Source: Alteromonas antoniana (GTDB lineage Bacteria; Pseudomonadota; Gammaproteobacteria; Enterobacterales; Alteromonadaceae). Taken from it: a stretch of 64,000 bases of DNA. The stretch spans positions 1 through 64,000 of the forward strand of contig NZ_JAESDH010000020.1 of NCBI RefSeq assembly GCF_019249295.1, read 5' to 3'. Both the position numbers and the translations under genes were made by a program. Positions 17,460 to 26,488 of this stretch are shown here, in pieces (the first letter of the stretch is position 1; every line of letters begins with the position of its first letter). The notes beneath the pieces were generated by a model, which saw only the letters and a program-made list of their open reading frames with translations, was not told the origin of the DNA and did not search any database.

Positions 17460-19949
17460 ATGAATAAAATAACGACAATGCTTATTGCTGCCGGTCTGAC
17501 TGGTAGCCTGTCGGCTTGCGTCGCTACCTCTGAGTCGGTGAAGACTACGCCAGATCAGAAAAGCGCGCCCGTTGCCGTCGCCCCGGTTTCACCGGATGTA
17601 GAGAAAACTGGTGATACAAATCAAACTATCACCTTAAACCAGATAATGTCAGATCCTGCCTGGCTGGGACGTCAACCTGAAAATATGGGTTGGTCGGTGG
17701 ATGGCAGCGAACTGGTCTATGAGCGTGAACGCGAAAACAGTGAGTTAAATGACGTTTACGCAGCGTCGGTAGCCTCACCAGCTCAGGCAACGAAAGTGCC
17801 ACTGTCAGAGCTTCATCGCTACCGTTACGACGAGCGGGTAGAGAGCCTGGACGGTCAGTATACTGCATACCGGTTTGAGGACAGCGTGTTCGTGCTGATG
17901 CCAACCGGTGAAAACGTGCAGCTAACGCGCGGTGGCGCAGCGCTGGAAAATCTGCATTTTATGACCGATAACCGACTGATGGCGCAGTCGGGCAATCGAA
18001 TCATCGCCATCGATTTACAAACCGGCCGTCGCGAGCAGCTAATCAGCTGGACGTTTGCAGAAGAGCCGGAAGCCGTCTCTGAACCAGAAGACTTCGTGGC
18101 TAGCGAGCAAATTTCGTTAATAGAATATATCGCCAAGCGACGTAAAGATCGTCAGGACAGAGTCGATGAGGCAGATGCACTGGCGAAACAAAACAGTGCT
18201 GTGGCTCCAGAACCGTTCTACTTTGATGAAAGCGATCGTTTGGTTGCCGCCACGGTATCGCCCAACGGGAAAACGGCGATCGTAGTTACCACCGAAGACA
18301 CCTCCTGGCGCGGTGACACCGATATTATGCCGCACTACATTCAGGAAGATGGCCGTATTGACAGCAAAAACGTCCGTCGACGTGTTGCCGACGCGAAGCC
18401 GCAGAGTGATACGATTTGGCTGATTGATCTTACTGAACAGACGAAAACAGAGTTGTCGTATGTTCAGCTACCGGGCTATAACGAAGACGTACTGGCAGAA
18501 GTGAAGGCTGAAAATGCCAAGGCAAAAGGAGAGACCTACGAGGTTAATCGTTTGCCGCGTGATATCGGCCTGCTTGACAGCTGGTACTGGCGTGAACCGT
18601 CCATTCGCTGGCACGACAACGGTGATCAGGTAGCAGTAATGCTTGAGGCCTGGGATAACAAAGACCGCTGGATTGCCACCGTGGACTTTGAGCAACAGTC
18701 GCTGGTAAGTCAGCATCGTTTACACGATGACGCATGGGTAAATTACCGCTTTAACCAGTTTGGCTGGCTGCATAACAGCGAAACGCTGTTTTATCAGTCT
18801 GAGCATACTGGTTATGCGCACTTGTATCTGCAAGAGCCAGGGCAGTCTCCGCGCGCGTTGACTCGCGGCCAGTTTATTGTCGATAACCCGGTGGTTACCC
18901 GTGACGACAACTGGATTTATTATACTGCGAATAAAAAACATCCCGGTGTTTATGAGGTGTATCGAGTAAACACGGACAGCGGAGAAAGTCAGGCGCTGAC
19001 AGACCTTAATGGTATGACCGACTTTTCTCTCAGCCCGGATGAATCAACCTTGCTGTTGGCGCACAGTAAAGTGACGCGTCCGCCTGAGTTGTATGTGAAA
19101 GCCGCGAATACCAACAGTGAACCAACAAAAATTACAGACACTATCAGCGGTAAGTTCCTGTCAATGCCATGGGCTGTCCCTCAGGTGATTGCCGTGCCGT
19201 CCAGTGATGCGTCACAACCGGTTTATGCGCGTGTTTACCTGCCTGAAAATTATCAGGAGGGTGAGCCCAGAAAAGCGGTCATCTTCAATCATGGTGCCGG
19301 CTACCTGCAAAATGCACACTTAGGCTGGTCGGGTTATTTCCGTGAGTTTATGTTTCACAGCATGCTGGTACAACAGGGGTATGTCGTTCTGGATATGGAC
19401 TTTCGTGCTTCTGCCGGGTATGGCAGAGACTGGCGTACCGCTATCTATCGTCAGATGGGAACGCCCGAGGTTCAGGATTTACGCGATGGTGTAGACTGGC
19501 TGGTAGAAAATGCCAATGTGGATCGTGGTCGTATTGGTACGTATGGCGGCTCCTACGGTGGTTTCCTGACATTTATGGCGTTGTTCACCGATCCGGACCT
19601 GTTCCAGGCCGGAGCCGCGCTTCGTCCGGTTACCGATTGGGCACACTATAACTGGGGCTACACATCAAACATCCTCAACACGCCAGATGTTGATCCCATT
19701 GCCTATCGTAAGAGCTCTCCAATTTACTACGCAGAGGGACTGGAATCAGCGCTGCTGATCAACGCACCTATGGTAGATGATAACGTGTTCTTCCAGGACT
19801 CAGTCCGTCTTGTGCAGCGTCTGATCGAGCTGGAAAAAGAGAATTTTGAAACAGCTATCTATCCGGTGGAACCGCACGGGTTTGTCCAGCCAAGTTCATG
19901 GCTTGATGAATATCGCAGAATTTACAAGTTGTTCGAGACGAACCTGTAG
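17460..19949 (+). CDS. Prolyl oligopeptidase family (S9) lipoprotein peptidase
   Basis: An 829-residue serine peptidase of the S9 family (DPP IV / acylaminoacyl-peptidase type). The N-terminus MNKITTMLIAAGLTGSLSAC is a lipoprotein signal with lipobox LSAC, so it is anchored in an envelope membrane. Residues of about 60-560 form the WD-like beta-propeller. The C-terminal alpha/beta hydrolase carries the catalytic Ser in GTYGGSYGGF, the Asp in APMVDDNVFF and the His in VEPHGFVQP. It would release dipeptides or acylated residues from peptides that reach the periplasm. Single gene, with its own promoter and terminator. Confidence 0.93.
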   Translation: MNKITTMLIAAGLTGSLSACVATSESVKTTPDQKSAPVAVAPVSPDVEKTGDTNQTITLNQIMSDPAWLGRQPENMGWSVDGSELVYERERENSELNDVYAASVASPAQATKVPLSELHRYRYDERVESLDGQYTAYRFEDSVFVLMPTGENVQLTRGGAALENLHFMTDNRLMAQSGNRIIAIDLQTGRREQLISWTFAEEPEAVSEPEDFVASEQISLIEYIAKRRKDRQDRVDEADALAKQNSAVAPEPFYFDESDRLVAATVSPNGKTAIVVTTEDTSWRGDTDIMPHYIQEDGRIDSKNVRRRVADAKPQSDTIWLIDLTEQTKTELSYVQLPGYNEDVLAEVKAENAKAKGETYEVNRLPRDIGLLDSWYWREPSIRWHDNGDQVAVMLEAWDNKDRWIATVDFEQQSLVSQHRLHDDAWVNYRFNQFGWLHNSETLFYQSEHTGYAHLYLQEPGQSPRALTRGQFIVDNPVVTRDDNWIYYTANKKHPGVYEVYRVNTDSGESQALTDLNGMTDFSLSPDESTLLLAHSKVTRPPELYVKAANTNSEPTKITDTISGKFLSMPWAVPQVIAVPSSDASQPVYARVYLPENYQEGEPRKAVIFNHGAGYLQNAHLGWSGYFREFMFHSMLVQQGYVVLDMDFRASAGYGRDWRTAIYRQMGTPEVQDLRDGVDWLVENANVDRGRIGTYGGSYGGFLTFMALFTDPDLFQAGAALRPVTDWAHYNWGYTSNILNTPDVDPIAYRKSSPIYYAEGLESALLINAPMVDDNVFFQDSVRLVQRLIELEKENFETAIYPVEPHGFVQPSSWLDEYRRIYKLFETNL

Positions 19950-20333
19950 CGTCTGAAAAAACGGTTTAACGTGAAAAACGCTCCTCAGGGAGCGTTTTTT
20001 TTGAACGGAAAAGGGCGTAAATTGTTATTCAGGGCTCATCCTTCCGGGGGGTATAGCTAAACACTGAGATGACGTCGATGTATTTTCTCCCTAACCGTTA
20101 AATCTTTAAAGACAGCCTGAGCTATAACGTGGCTTTATAACCTGCGCGTTCGCAGACATATTCTTCTGTTACACAGGGCCCAGAGCCATTTACTGTATTA
20201 AAAGAGAAACGTATTTTGACAATAGATAACCACGAGAGAGCCTGCGCAAGCGTGCAAGCACTGACACAGGCTTTTTAATGAAACGGGCAGGAGAAAAAAG
20301 AGACGATGGCAGGCTGTGTTGTACCCTTTAGGG
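19950..20333. other. Intergenic region, 384 bases, with terminator and second hairpin
   Basis: After the terminator at 19974-20000, the rest shows no convincing gene. A second hairpin, AGCCTG/CAGGCT (20239-20244 with 20267-20272) followed by TTTT, has the plus-strand polarity of a terminator although no plus-strand gene precedes it. A TTGACA at 20217 lacks a partner -10. A short transcript ending at this hairpin is possible but unsupported. Confidence 0.4.
19974..20000 (+). terminator. Terminator after the S9 peptidase
   Basis: Stem AAAAACGCTCC/GGAGCGTTTTT (19974-19984 with 19989-19999), four-base loop, then more T residues. Confidence 0.88.
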
Positions 20334-20939
20334 TCAGGACGCTGTCGCCGCCTGGCTACGTCCTGACAAGCCTAGCATGAGCAGAAATATCAGAACGCCA
20401 CTTATAGCTCCGTAAAGATGCGCATCGACAGCGACCGTGGCATTTATCAATTCCGCTACACCATCACTGCTTCCGGTGAATTGCTCATAGCCAAGTTTTA
20501 CCGCTACACCTGCCAGTAACAACCAGCCAGAGCGTAATCCTCTGCGAATATCCATACACGCGCCCCAGGTAAAAACACCGTGAAGCGCTCCCGATAAGCC
20601 TGCGTACCAGATTAAGTATGGTGACAGAAAATAAATGCCGGCACTGGTGCCAATACAACACCAGACAAACACTTTCAGAAATCGACTGATGCGATAATGC
20701 TCCCCGTGAAGTAACCATAACAGCGCCAGACCAGCCAGATTAAGAAGGACGTGAAAGCCGTTAGTGTGAACAAGGTTGCCGGTAATAATGCGCCAGGTTT
20801 CCAGTCCTTCAATAGCGTAACGATCGTATGCCAGCCACTGGCCTGAAGTCGGTTCAGCATAAAAAGCGATCACCACCAGAGTGGCAACCAGCAGTGGTCC
20901 AACACTAAACTGTGGCGAGAGCGGCAGAGAAATCATCAT
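20334..20939 (-). CDS. rrtA: Rhombosortase (rhomboid-type GlyGly-CTERM protease)
   Basis: A 201-residue rhomboid-family intramembrane protease with about six membrane segments. It shows the family's motifs: WRIITGNLVHTNGFHVLLNLAG (abridged, residues 49-70) with His58, His63 and Asn67, the nucleophile Ser116 in YAGLSGALHG, and the catalytic His174 in DAHLYGAISG. The compact form and the GLSGALHG motif match rhombosortase, the enzyme proposed to cleave the C-terminal GlyGly-CTERM tails of secreted proteins in Vibrio, Shewanella and relatives. No GlyGly-CTERM substrate is encoded nearby. A second, ordinary rhomboid lies at 30.7 kb. Confidence 0.88.
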   Translation of the reverse strand: MMISLPLSPQFSVGPLLVATLVVIAFYAEPTSGQWLAYDRYAIEGLETWRIITGNLVHTNGFHVLLNLAGLALLWLLHGEHYRISRFLKVFVWCCIGTSAGIYFLSPYLIWYAGLSGALHGVFTWGACMDIRRGLRSGWLLLAGVAVKLGYEQFTGSSDGVAELINATVAVDAHLYGAISGVLIFLLMLGLSGRSQAATAS

Positions 20940-21043
20940 TGATAGTTATTTCAGGTATTGCACTTTGGTCGCTATCATACAGAAAATTATCGTAATTTGC
21001 TGAACTTCAGTATTTAGATGAGCGCTATGCTCAGGAGGACATG

Positions 21044-21808
21044 ATGGAACTGATACAAACGCAACAGTCTGACGGTGTACTCACTATCGCCATTAACCGG
21101 GCTGATAAGAAAAATGCACTGACGCGCGAGATGTATCAAAGCATGGCTGATGCTATCCGCAGTGTGAAAGAGAACAGCGCGATTAAAGTGATCCGTATTC
21201 GCGGTGAAGGCAGCTGTTTTACGGCGGGTAATGATATCAGTGATTTTGCCAACCGTCAGGATGGTGAGCACGTAGGTGAGACCGCTGCGTTTATGGCTGC
21301 GCTGGCGGATACGCCGAAAGTGGTAATAGCACAAGTGCATGGACTGGCGGTAGGCATTGGCACCACACTGCTGTTACATTGTGATTTCGTTTATTGCGCT
21401 ACGAACACCCGGTTTGTGTTGCCATTCATTAATCTGGGACTTGTGCCAGAGTATGCATCCAGCTATCTTCTTCCGCGTCTTGCCGGGCATCGTAAAGCTG
21501 CAGAGTGGCTGATGCTGGGAGAACCCTTTGGCGCCGATGAAGCGTGTCATTTCGGCCTGGTTACCAAGGTCGTTGACACTGATGAACTGGCTCAGACTGT
21601 CGATGAAGTCTGCGCGAAGCTGGTTGGCAAACCTGCGTTTTCTTTGGTACAAACCAAGTATCTTCTGAAAAATGACGCTGACGATATTCAACAGCAAATG
21701 AATGAAGAACTTGATGTATTCATTGAAGCAATGGGTACAGAAGCCGCACGGGAAGCTTTTGATGCATTTTTGAAAAAGCGCCCGATCAATCCTGAGAAAT
21801 TCAAATAA
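21044..21808 (+). CDS. Enoyl-CoA hydratase/isomerase family protein
   Basis: A 254-residue crotonase-fold enzyme. The start at 21044 is preferred over the ATG at 21041 because AGGAGG (21033-21038) then has five bases of spacing. The oxyanion-hole segments are GSCFTAGNDISDF and VHGLAVGIGTTLLLHCD, and the acidic residue used for catalysis would fall in FINLGLVPEYASSYLLPRL, which fits an isomerase/hydratase of the 2-(1,2-epoxy)/delta3-enoyl type. It acts on acyl-CoA in the cytosol. It has no obvious acyl-CoA gene next door; ggt follows ten bases later and may be co-transcribed. Confidence 0.9.
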   Translation: MELIQTQQSDGVLTIAINRADKKNALTREMYQSMADAIRSVKENSAIKVIRIRGEGSCFTAGNDISDFANRQDGEHVGETAAFMAALADTPKVVIAQVHGLAVGIGTTLLLHCDFVYCATNTRFVLPFINLGLVPEYASSYLLPRLAGHRKAAEWLMLGEPFGADEACHFGLVTKVVDTDELAQTVDEVCAKLVGKPAFSLVQTKYLLKNDADDIQQQMNEELDVFIEAMGTEAAREAFDAFLKKRPINPEKFK

Positions 21809-21817
21809 CGGAATACT

Positions 21818-23584
21818 ATGACTTTACAGTGGTTAACTACGACCTCCAGACGAGCGGCAAACGTATTCGTAGCCGCAGCATTTATAACAGTCTCTGTGGG
21901 TGCACACGCTGAGCGGGAGGATCGTGAACCTGAGGCCGCCACCGGCTATATCGATAAAAAAGCGTTTGTGTCAAAGGATTACATGGTGGTTGCTGCCAAT
22001 CCTTATGCATCCTGGGCCGGGCGTAATGTTATTGAAAAAGGTGGCAGTGCGATAGACGCAGCCATTGCGGTGCAGGCCATGCTGACCCTTGTCGAACCGC
22101 AGTCTTCCGGCATCGGTGGCGGGGCCTTTATTCTTTACTGGGATAACGAAAATAAAGTTCTGCATACTTATGATGGCAGAGAGATGGCACCGGCGGCGGT
22201 CAACTCCCATTGGTTCATGGACGGTACTCAAACCATGAAATGGCTGGATGCCGTTGTTGGCGGTAAATCGGTCGGTGTGCCGGGGGCGTTGAAGGCGCTG
22301 GAAATGGCGCATCAGGATTTCGGCACACGCCCCTGGCAAAGCCTGTTTGAAGACACTATCGACACCGCAACGAACGGCTTCAAAGTGTCACCGCGACTGG
22401 CAAAGCTGGTTGCGCTCGATTATCACCCCGGTCTTAAGACATTCAGTGGTAGCGCAACGTATTTTTTCCCCGCCGGGATGCCCCTGAAAGAAGGCAGCAA
22501 TAAGAAAAATCTGCCGCTGGCAAAAACGTTAACCGGTATCGCCAAAAATGGTAGTGACTACCTCTATAAGGGACCGCTGGCCGAAAAGATTGCGAAAACG
22601 GTCAACGAGGCTGAAATTAATCCTGGCCAAATGACTGCTGACGACTTTGCTAATTATGAGGCGATAAAGCGTGAAGCGGTTTGTGGAGAATACCGCGATA
22701 AAAAGGTATGCGGTATGGCTCCTCCCAGTTCGGGCGGGATTAACGTGTACCAAATCCTGAAATTGCTGGAAAAATTTGAGCTTCGCAAACTTGCTCCTGA
22801 TTCAGCAGAATTCGCGCACCTTTTCACTCAGGCAAGTGCATTGACTTATGCGGACAGAGAAAAGTATATCGCCGACAGTGACTTTACCAATTTGCCCTAT
22901 GGCGCGCTGATCAATGCAGCTTACCTTTCCCGTCGCAGCGAGCAAGTGGCCGTTGATAAGCCGTGGCATCGGGCTAAACCAGGCCAGCCGTATAAAGAGG
23001 CCCGTTTAAGTGCCGGATCGTCTTATGAATTACCCAATACGTCGCATGTGTCGATTGTCGATAAAAAGGGCAACGCCATATCCATGACGACGAGCATCGA
23101 GTTTATGTTTGGCTCGGGACTAATGGTAGACGGCTTTTTACTTAATAATCAGCTGACAGATTTTTCCTTTTCGCCGACTCAGGGCCGCTACCCGGTTCCC
23201 AATCGTGTAGAGCCTCATAAACGCCCGCGCTCAGCCATGAGCCCTGCGATGGTATTTAATGAAGAAGGCGAGTTAGAGCTGGTGGTGGGGTCGCCAGGAG
23301 GCAGTCGTATCATCAGCTATGTAGCGCAGACAATTATCGGTGTTATCGACTTTGGGTTAGATATCCAGCAAGCGATTAATTTGCCTAAAATCACGAATCG
23401 CAACGATTACACGGCGCTGGAAAAAGGTACGCCAATTGAGGCACTCAAATCACAACTGGAAAGCATGGGGCATCCGGTGAAGATCATTGATCTCAATAGC
23501 GGTCTTCACGGCATTGAGATACGTGATGGCAAGCTTATTGGTGGCGCAGACCCCCGCAGGGAAGGCGTAGCGGTAGGGCGGTGA
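21818..23584 (+). CDS. ggt: Gamma-glutamyltransferase
   Basis: A 588-residue periplasmic Ntn-hydrolase precursor that cleaves itself into two subunits and then hydrolyses or transfers the gamma-glutamyl group of glutathione. A signal peptide ends near AHA (residues 1-31). The small subunit begins at the nucleophilic Thr in ELPNTSHVSIVDKKGN; the second residue of the usual TTH is Ser. Substrate-binding motifs GSGLMVDGFLLNNQLTDFSF and the oxyanion GSPGGSRII are intact. Length is typical (about 580). With the periplasmic peroxidase and cysteine synthase nearby, it may help recover cysteine from extracytoplasmic glutathione, an inference. Confidence 0.95.
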   Translation: MTLQWLTTTSRRAANVFVAAAFITVSVGAHAEREDREPEAATGYIDKKAFVSKDYMVVAANPYASWAGRNVIEKGGSAIDAAIAVQAMLTLVEPQSSGIGGGAFILYWDNENKVLHTYDGREMAPAAVNSHWFMDGTQTMKWLDAVVGGKSVGVPGALKALEMAHQDFGTRPWQSLFEDTIDTATNGFKVSPRLAKLVALDYHPGLKTFSGSATYFFPAGMPLKEGSNKKNLPLAKTLTGIAKNGSDYLYKGPLAEKIAKTVNEAEINPGQMTADDFANYEAIKREAVCGEYRDKKVCGMAPPSSGGINVYQILKLLEKFELRKLAPDSAEFAHLFTQASALTYADREKYIADSDFTNLPYGALINAAYLSRRSEQVAVDKPWHRAKPGQPYKEARLSAGSSYELPNTSHVSIVDKKGNAISMTTSIEFMFGSGLMVDGFLLNNQLTDFSFSPTQGRYPVPNRVEPHKRPRSAMSPAMVFNEEGELELVVGSPGGSRIISYVAQTIIGVIDFGLDIQQAINLPKITNRNDYTALEKGTPIEALKSQLESMGHPVKIIDLNSGLHGIEIRDGKLIGGADPRREGVAVGR

Positions 23585-24049
23585 TCAGAGAAAATGGTCA
23601 GGGTGAATTTTTGCGACTTTCCAGCCGCCGTTCATCCTGACCAGATCGACCTGGCGTAAATCTTCGATTTTGTCGTCGTTATACTGCCCACTGAAAAACA
23701 AGGTGATCGTGGCTTTCTCTGCAAATTCAGAGCGGCCGACTCTGTCGCCGCCTTCAGGCGTTATCGTCACAGAATCATATTTCAGGTTCAGCAAATGACG
23801 CTGAACGTTTCGGTTGGTGTGATATTTCCTTAATATACGCGCCATCTTCGGGGTACTTAACGACACTGCCACATCGATGTTGGGCTCCAGATAAATACTG
23901 CGCATAAAGCGCACGGCTGCGTATTCCGGGGTGTTGTCATCCAGCATGCCGTACCGACCGATCCCTTCTTCTTTTTTTGAACAACCGGTAACAACCAGGC
24001 AAACCAAGGCAATAAAACCAAAAAGAGAGGCGGACTTCTTAAAACGCAT
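23585..24049 (-). CDS. Small lipoprotein of unknown function
   Basis: A 154-residue lipoprotein (signal MRFKKSASLFGFIALVCLVV, lipobox VTGC). The mature part has TPEYAAVRFMRSIYLEPNID, a basic helix RILRKYHTNRNVQRHLLN, and a beta-rich end (KATITLFFSGQ, WKVAKIHP) that resembles a small NTF2-like or DUF4878-type fold; this is only an impression. It converges on ggt with no bases between the two stop codons. Conserved in appearance but not recognised. Confidence 0.8.
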   Translation of the reverse strand: MRFKKSASLFGFIALVCLVVTGCSKKEEGIGRYGMLDDNTPEYAAVRFMRSIYLEPNIDVAVSLSTPKMARILRKYHTNRNVQRHLLNLKYDSVTITPEGGDRVGRSEFAEKATITLFFSGQYNDDKIEDLRQVDLVRMNGGWKVAKIHPDHFL

Positions 24050-24124
24050 GTGTTTTCTCGGGCAAATAGTGGAGTGGTTACACTCAGTGTTATCCAGTTA
24101 AGTTAGCAAAAGCAGTTCCAAAAA

Positions 24125-24148
24125 AAAAGCGAGGATAACCTCGCTTTT
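24125..24148 (-). terminator. Terminator after cysK
   Basis: AAAAGCGAGG/CCTCGCTTTT stem with a four-base loop. On the minus strand it is followed by a run of T residues. It lies 60 bases beyond the cysK stop. Confidence 0.85.
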
Positions 24149-24207
24149 AGAACTTTCGACTGAAAACCTGACCAACAGGCCAGGCGATAATAACGACGTT
24201 CGCTTGT

Positions 24208-25173
24208 TTACTGCACTTCTTCTGAGTCGGAGAATTCGCCTGCAAACAGCGGGCTGGACAAGTAACGCTCGGTGGCACTGGCAAGAAGCACAACCACGAT
24301 CTTATCTTTGTTTTCCGGACGTTCAGCATAACGTTTGGCAGCAACAACCGCTGCGCCTGATGAAATCCCCGCAAGGATCCCTTCTTCTTTCATCAGTCGG
24401 TGAGCCATTTCCATACATTCTTCATTGCTTACCTGTTCCACTTCGTCAACGATGTCCAAATCCAGGTTGCCAGGAATGAAGCCTGCGCCAATACCCTGAA
24501 TTTTGTGTGGCCCTGGTGTCAGCTCTTCACCATTTTTTGCTTGCGTAATAACGGGGGAATCAGTAGGTTCAACGGCTACAGAGGTAATGGCTTTTCCCTG
24601 TGTATTTTTGATGTACCGGCTAACGCCAGTAATGGTGCCGCCGGTACCAACGCCTGCTACGAACGCATCAATTTTACCTTCAGTGGCTTCCCAGATTTCC
24701 GGTCCGGTGGTTTTTTCATGGATTTCCGGGTTAGCCGGGTTATCGAATTGCTGCAGTAATACGTATTTTTCCGGATCAGAATTTACAATTTCCTGCGCGG
24801 CGGCTACAGCGCCTTTCATGCCTTTAGGTGCTTCGGTAAGAACCAGGTTTGCGCCCAGTGCTTTTAACAACTTACGACGCTCCAGACTCATACTGCTTGG
24901 CATAGTCAGTGTTAGTTTATAACCCCGGGAAGCGGCAACGAACGCCAGGGCAATACCGGTATTACCACTGGTAGGCTCTACAATTTCCTTCCCTTCGGTC
25001 AGAACACCACGCTTTTCTGCGTCCCAGATCATGTTTGCGCCGATACGGCACTTGACGCTGAAGCTTGGATTGCGTGATTCCATCTTGGCATATACGTTAC
25101 CAGACGTTACGCGATTTAGCTTAACCAGAGGCGTGCGTCCGATAGAAAGTGTACTGTCATCAAATACTTGCAT
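24208..25173 (-). CDS. cysK: Cysteine synthase A (O-acetylserine sulfhydrylase)
   Basis: A 321-residue PLP enzyme that makes cysteine from O-acetylserine and sulphide. It opens with [17 protein letters not shown], carries the PLP lysine in [14 protein letters not shown], the substrate loop [30 protein letters not shown] and the PLP-phosphate-proximal [11 protein letters not shown]. The length equals CysK (about 322), and [11 protein letters not shown] is the CysK rather than CysM form. The upstream intergenic region is long (478 bases) and probably carries control sites. Confidence 0.96.
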   Translation of the reverse strand: MQVFDDSTLSIGRTPLVKLNRVTSGNVYAKMESRNPSFSVKCRIGANMIWDAEKRGVLTEGKEIVEPTSGNTGIALAFVAASRGYKLTLTMPSSMSLERRKLLKALGANLVLTEAPKGMKGAVAAAQEIVNSDPEKYVLLQQFDNPANPEIHEKTTGPEIWEATEGKIDAFVAGVGTGGTITGVSRYIKNTQGKAITSVAVEPTDSPVITQAKNGEELTPGPHKIQGIGAGFIPGNLDLDIVDEVEQVSNEECMEMAHRLMKEEGILAGISSGAAVVAAKRYAERPENKDKIVVVLLASATERYLSSPLFAGEFSDSEEVQ

Positions 25174-25651
25174 GTTAGGTCCTTGTCGTTACGTTTTACC
25201 CACAGGTTACCGGCCATTATGGCAGGTTATAATAGTTACAAATTCATAACTGTTATTGGGGTATTTTTATTTACCCCTATATCATTGGCATCAAAAGCAA
25301 AAATGCAAAGTGCTTTTTCGCTATATGATATGGTTATTTTTTCATGATACAGCCTGAGGCTGTTCATTGTTGTTGATTTTGTGCGCAACACTTACGTATG
25401 TGGGCCAACCCGTTAGTTCACTATTGGTAGCAGTGCTACCTCTGGGGGGATCAACCTCTGTGCTTGGTGCCACTGCTGTGAAATTATCAGCTGCGACAAC
25501 GTTTGCTGTGTGGTCCGTGTGCCGGCAGGGCAGTCTACCTACGGTTACTCGATAGTAAAAAAGCAGGGGAAGCCTGTTCTTTTTAAACAATGCAGCGTAT
25601 ATCAACCACATGAATAAGCTTTGTGTGCAGCAACTTTCTTAAGGAACTTCC
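25174..25651. other. 478-base intergenic region between cysK and the MoxR gene
   Basis: Near cysK the DNA is AT-rich and contains a six-base inverted repeat GGGGTA/TACCCC (25258-25263 with 25272-25277) around an AT-rich loop, probably part of the cysK control region. From about 25340 to 25610 it is GC-richer and open in frames on both strands: minus 25611-25342 (89 codons, ATG start, ends QPQAVS) and plus 25367-25555 (62 codons, TTG start). Neither has a recognisable domain or a strong ribosome binding site. An imperfect hairpin (AAAAAGCAGG/CCTGTTCTTTTT, from 25557) follows the plus frame. Confidence 0.4.
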
Positions 25652-26488
25652 ATGGCGTTTACCGGAACTTCAGATTATATCGCGACCAAAGAGCTACAGT
25701 TAGCCGTGAATGCGGCAATAACACTTGAGCGTCCTCTGCTGATAAAAGGAGAGCCGGGTACCGGCAAGACCATGCTTGCCGAAGAACTGGCAAAAAGTCT
25801 CGATGCACCGCTAATCCAGTGGCACATTAAGTCTACGACGAAAGCTCAGCAAGGGCTTTACGAGTATGATGCCGTTTCGCGACTGCGAGATTCACAGCTT
25901 GGCGATGATCGTGTGCATGATATTGGTAATTACATCGTCAAAGGAAAGCTTTGGCAGGCGTTCGAGTCAGAACAGCGTCCGGTACTGCTTATTGACGAGA
26001 TAGATAAAGCGGACATTGAGTTTCCTAACGACCTGTTACTTGAACTCGATAAGATGGAGTTTTTCGTTTACGAGACGCAAAAGCGGGTAGTGGCTAAACA
26101 GCGTCCTATCGTGATTATTACGTCTAATAATGAAAAAGAACTGCCGGATGCGTTTCTTCGCCGGTGTTTCTTTCATTACATCAACTTCCCGACGCCCGAT
26201 GAAATGCGACAGATTGTCGATGTCCATTTCCCGGACCTGAAAAAGCAATTACTTGATGAAGCGATGTCGTCTTTCTTTGAGTTACGCGACGTACCCGGGC
26301 TTAAGAAAAAGCCCTCAACGTCAGAGCTCATCGACTGGTTGAAGCTGTTGGTTGCGGAAGATATTCCACCCGAAGCGCTGCACAACAAAGACGGTAAAAC
26401 GACCATTCCGCCACTATACGGTGCGCTGTTGAAAAACGAGCAGGATATTCACCTGTTCGAAAAACTGGTCTTTATGGCACGTCGCTAA
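25652..26488 (+). CDS. MoxR-family AAA+ ATPase (CoxD-like)
   Basis: A 278-residue AAA+ ATPase. Walker A is GEPGTGKTMLAEEL (about residue 33), Walker B LLIDEIDKAD, sensor-1 VIITSNNEKELPDAFLRRC. MoxR ATPases act with a partner VWA protein as metal-cofactor or complex maturation chaperones. The next gene is such a partner and overlaps by one base (TAATG), the same pair as CoxD-CoxE of carbon monoxide dehydrogenase clusters. With XdhC and a MocA-like gene downstream, a role in molybdenum hydroxylase maturation is inferred. Confidence 0.92.
   Translation: MAFTGTSDYIATKELQLAVNAAITLERPLLIKGEPGTGKTMLAEELAKSLDAPLIQWHIKSTTKAQQGLYEYDAVSRLRDSQLGDDRVHDIGNYIVKGKLWQAFESEQRPVLLIDEIDKADIEFPNDLLLELDKMEFFVYETQKRVVAKQRPIVIITSNNEKELPDAFLRRCFFHYINFPTPDEMRQIVDVHFPDLKKQLLDEAMSSFFELRDVPGLKKKPSTSELIDWLKLLVAEDIPPEALHNKDGKTTIPPLYGALLKNEQDIHLFEKLVFMARR

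Noticed and set aside
20217-20276. Small RNA from TTGACA to the AGCCTG/CAGGCT hairpin
   Set aside because: No -10 element follows the TTGACA at the right distance and the transcript would be very short.
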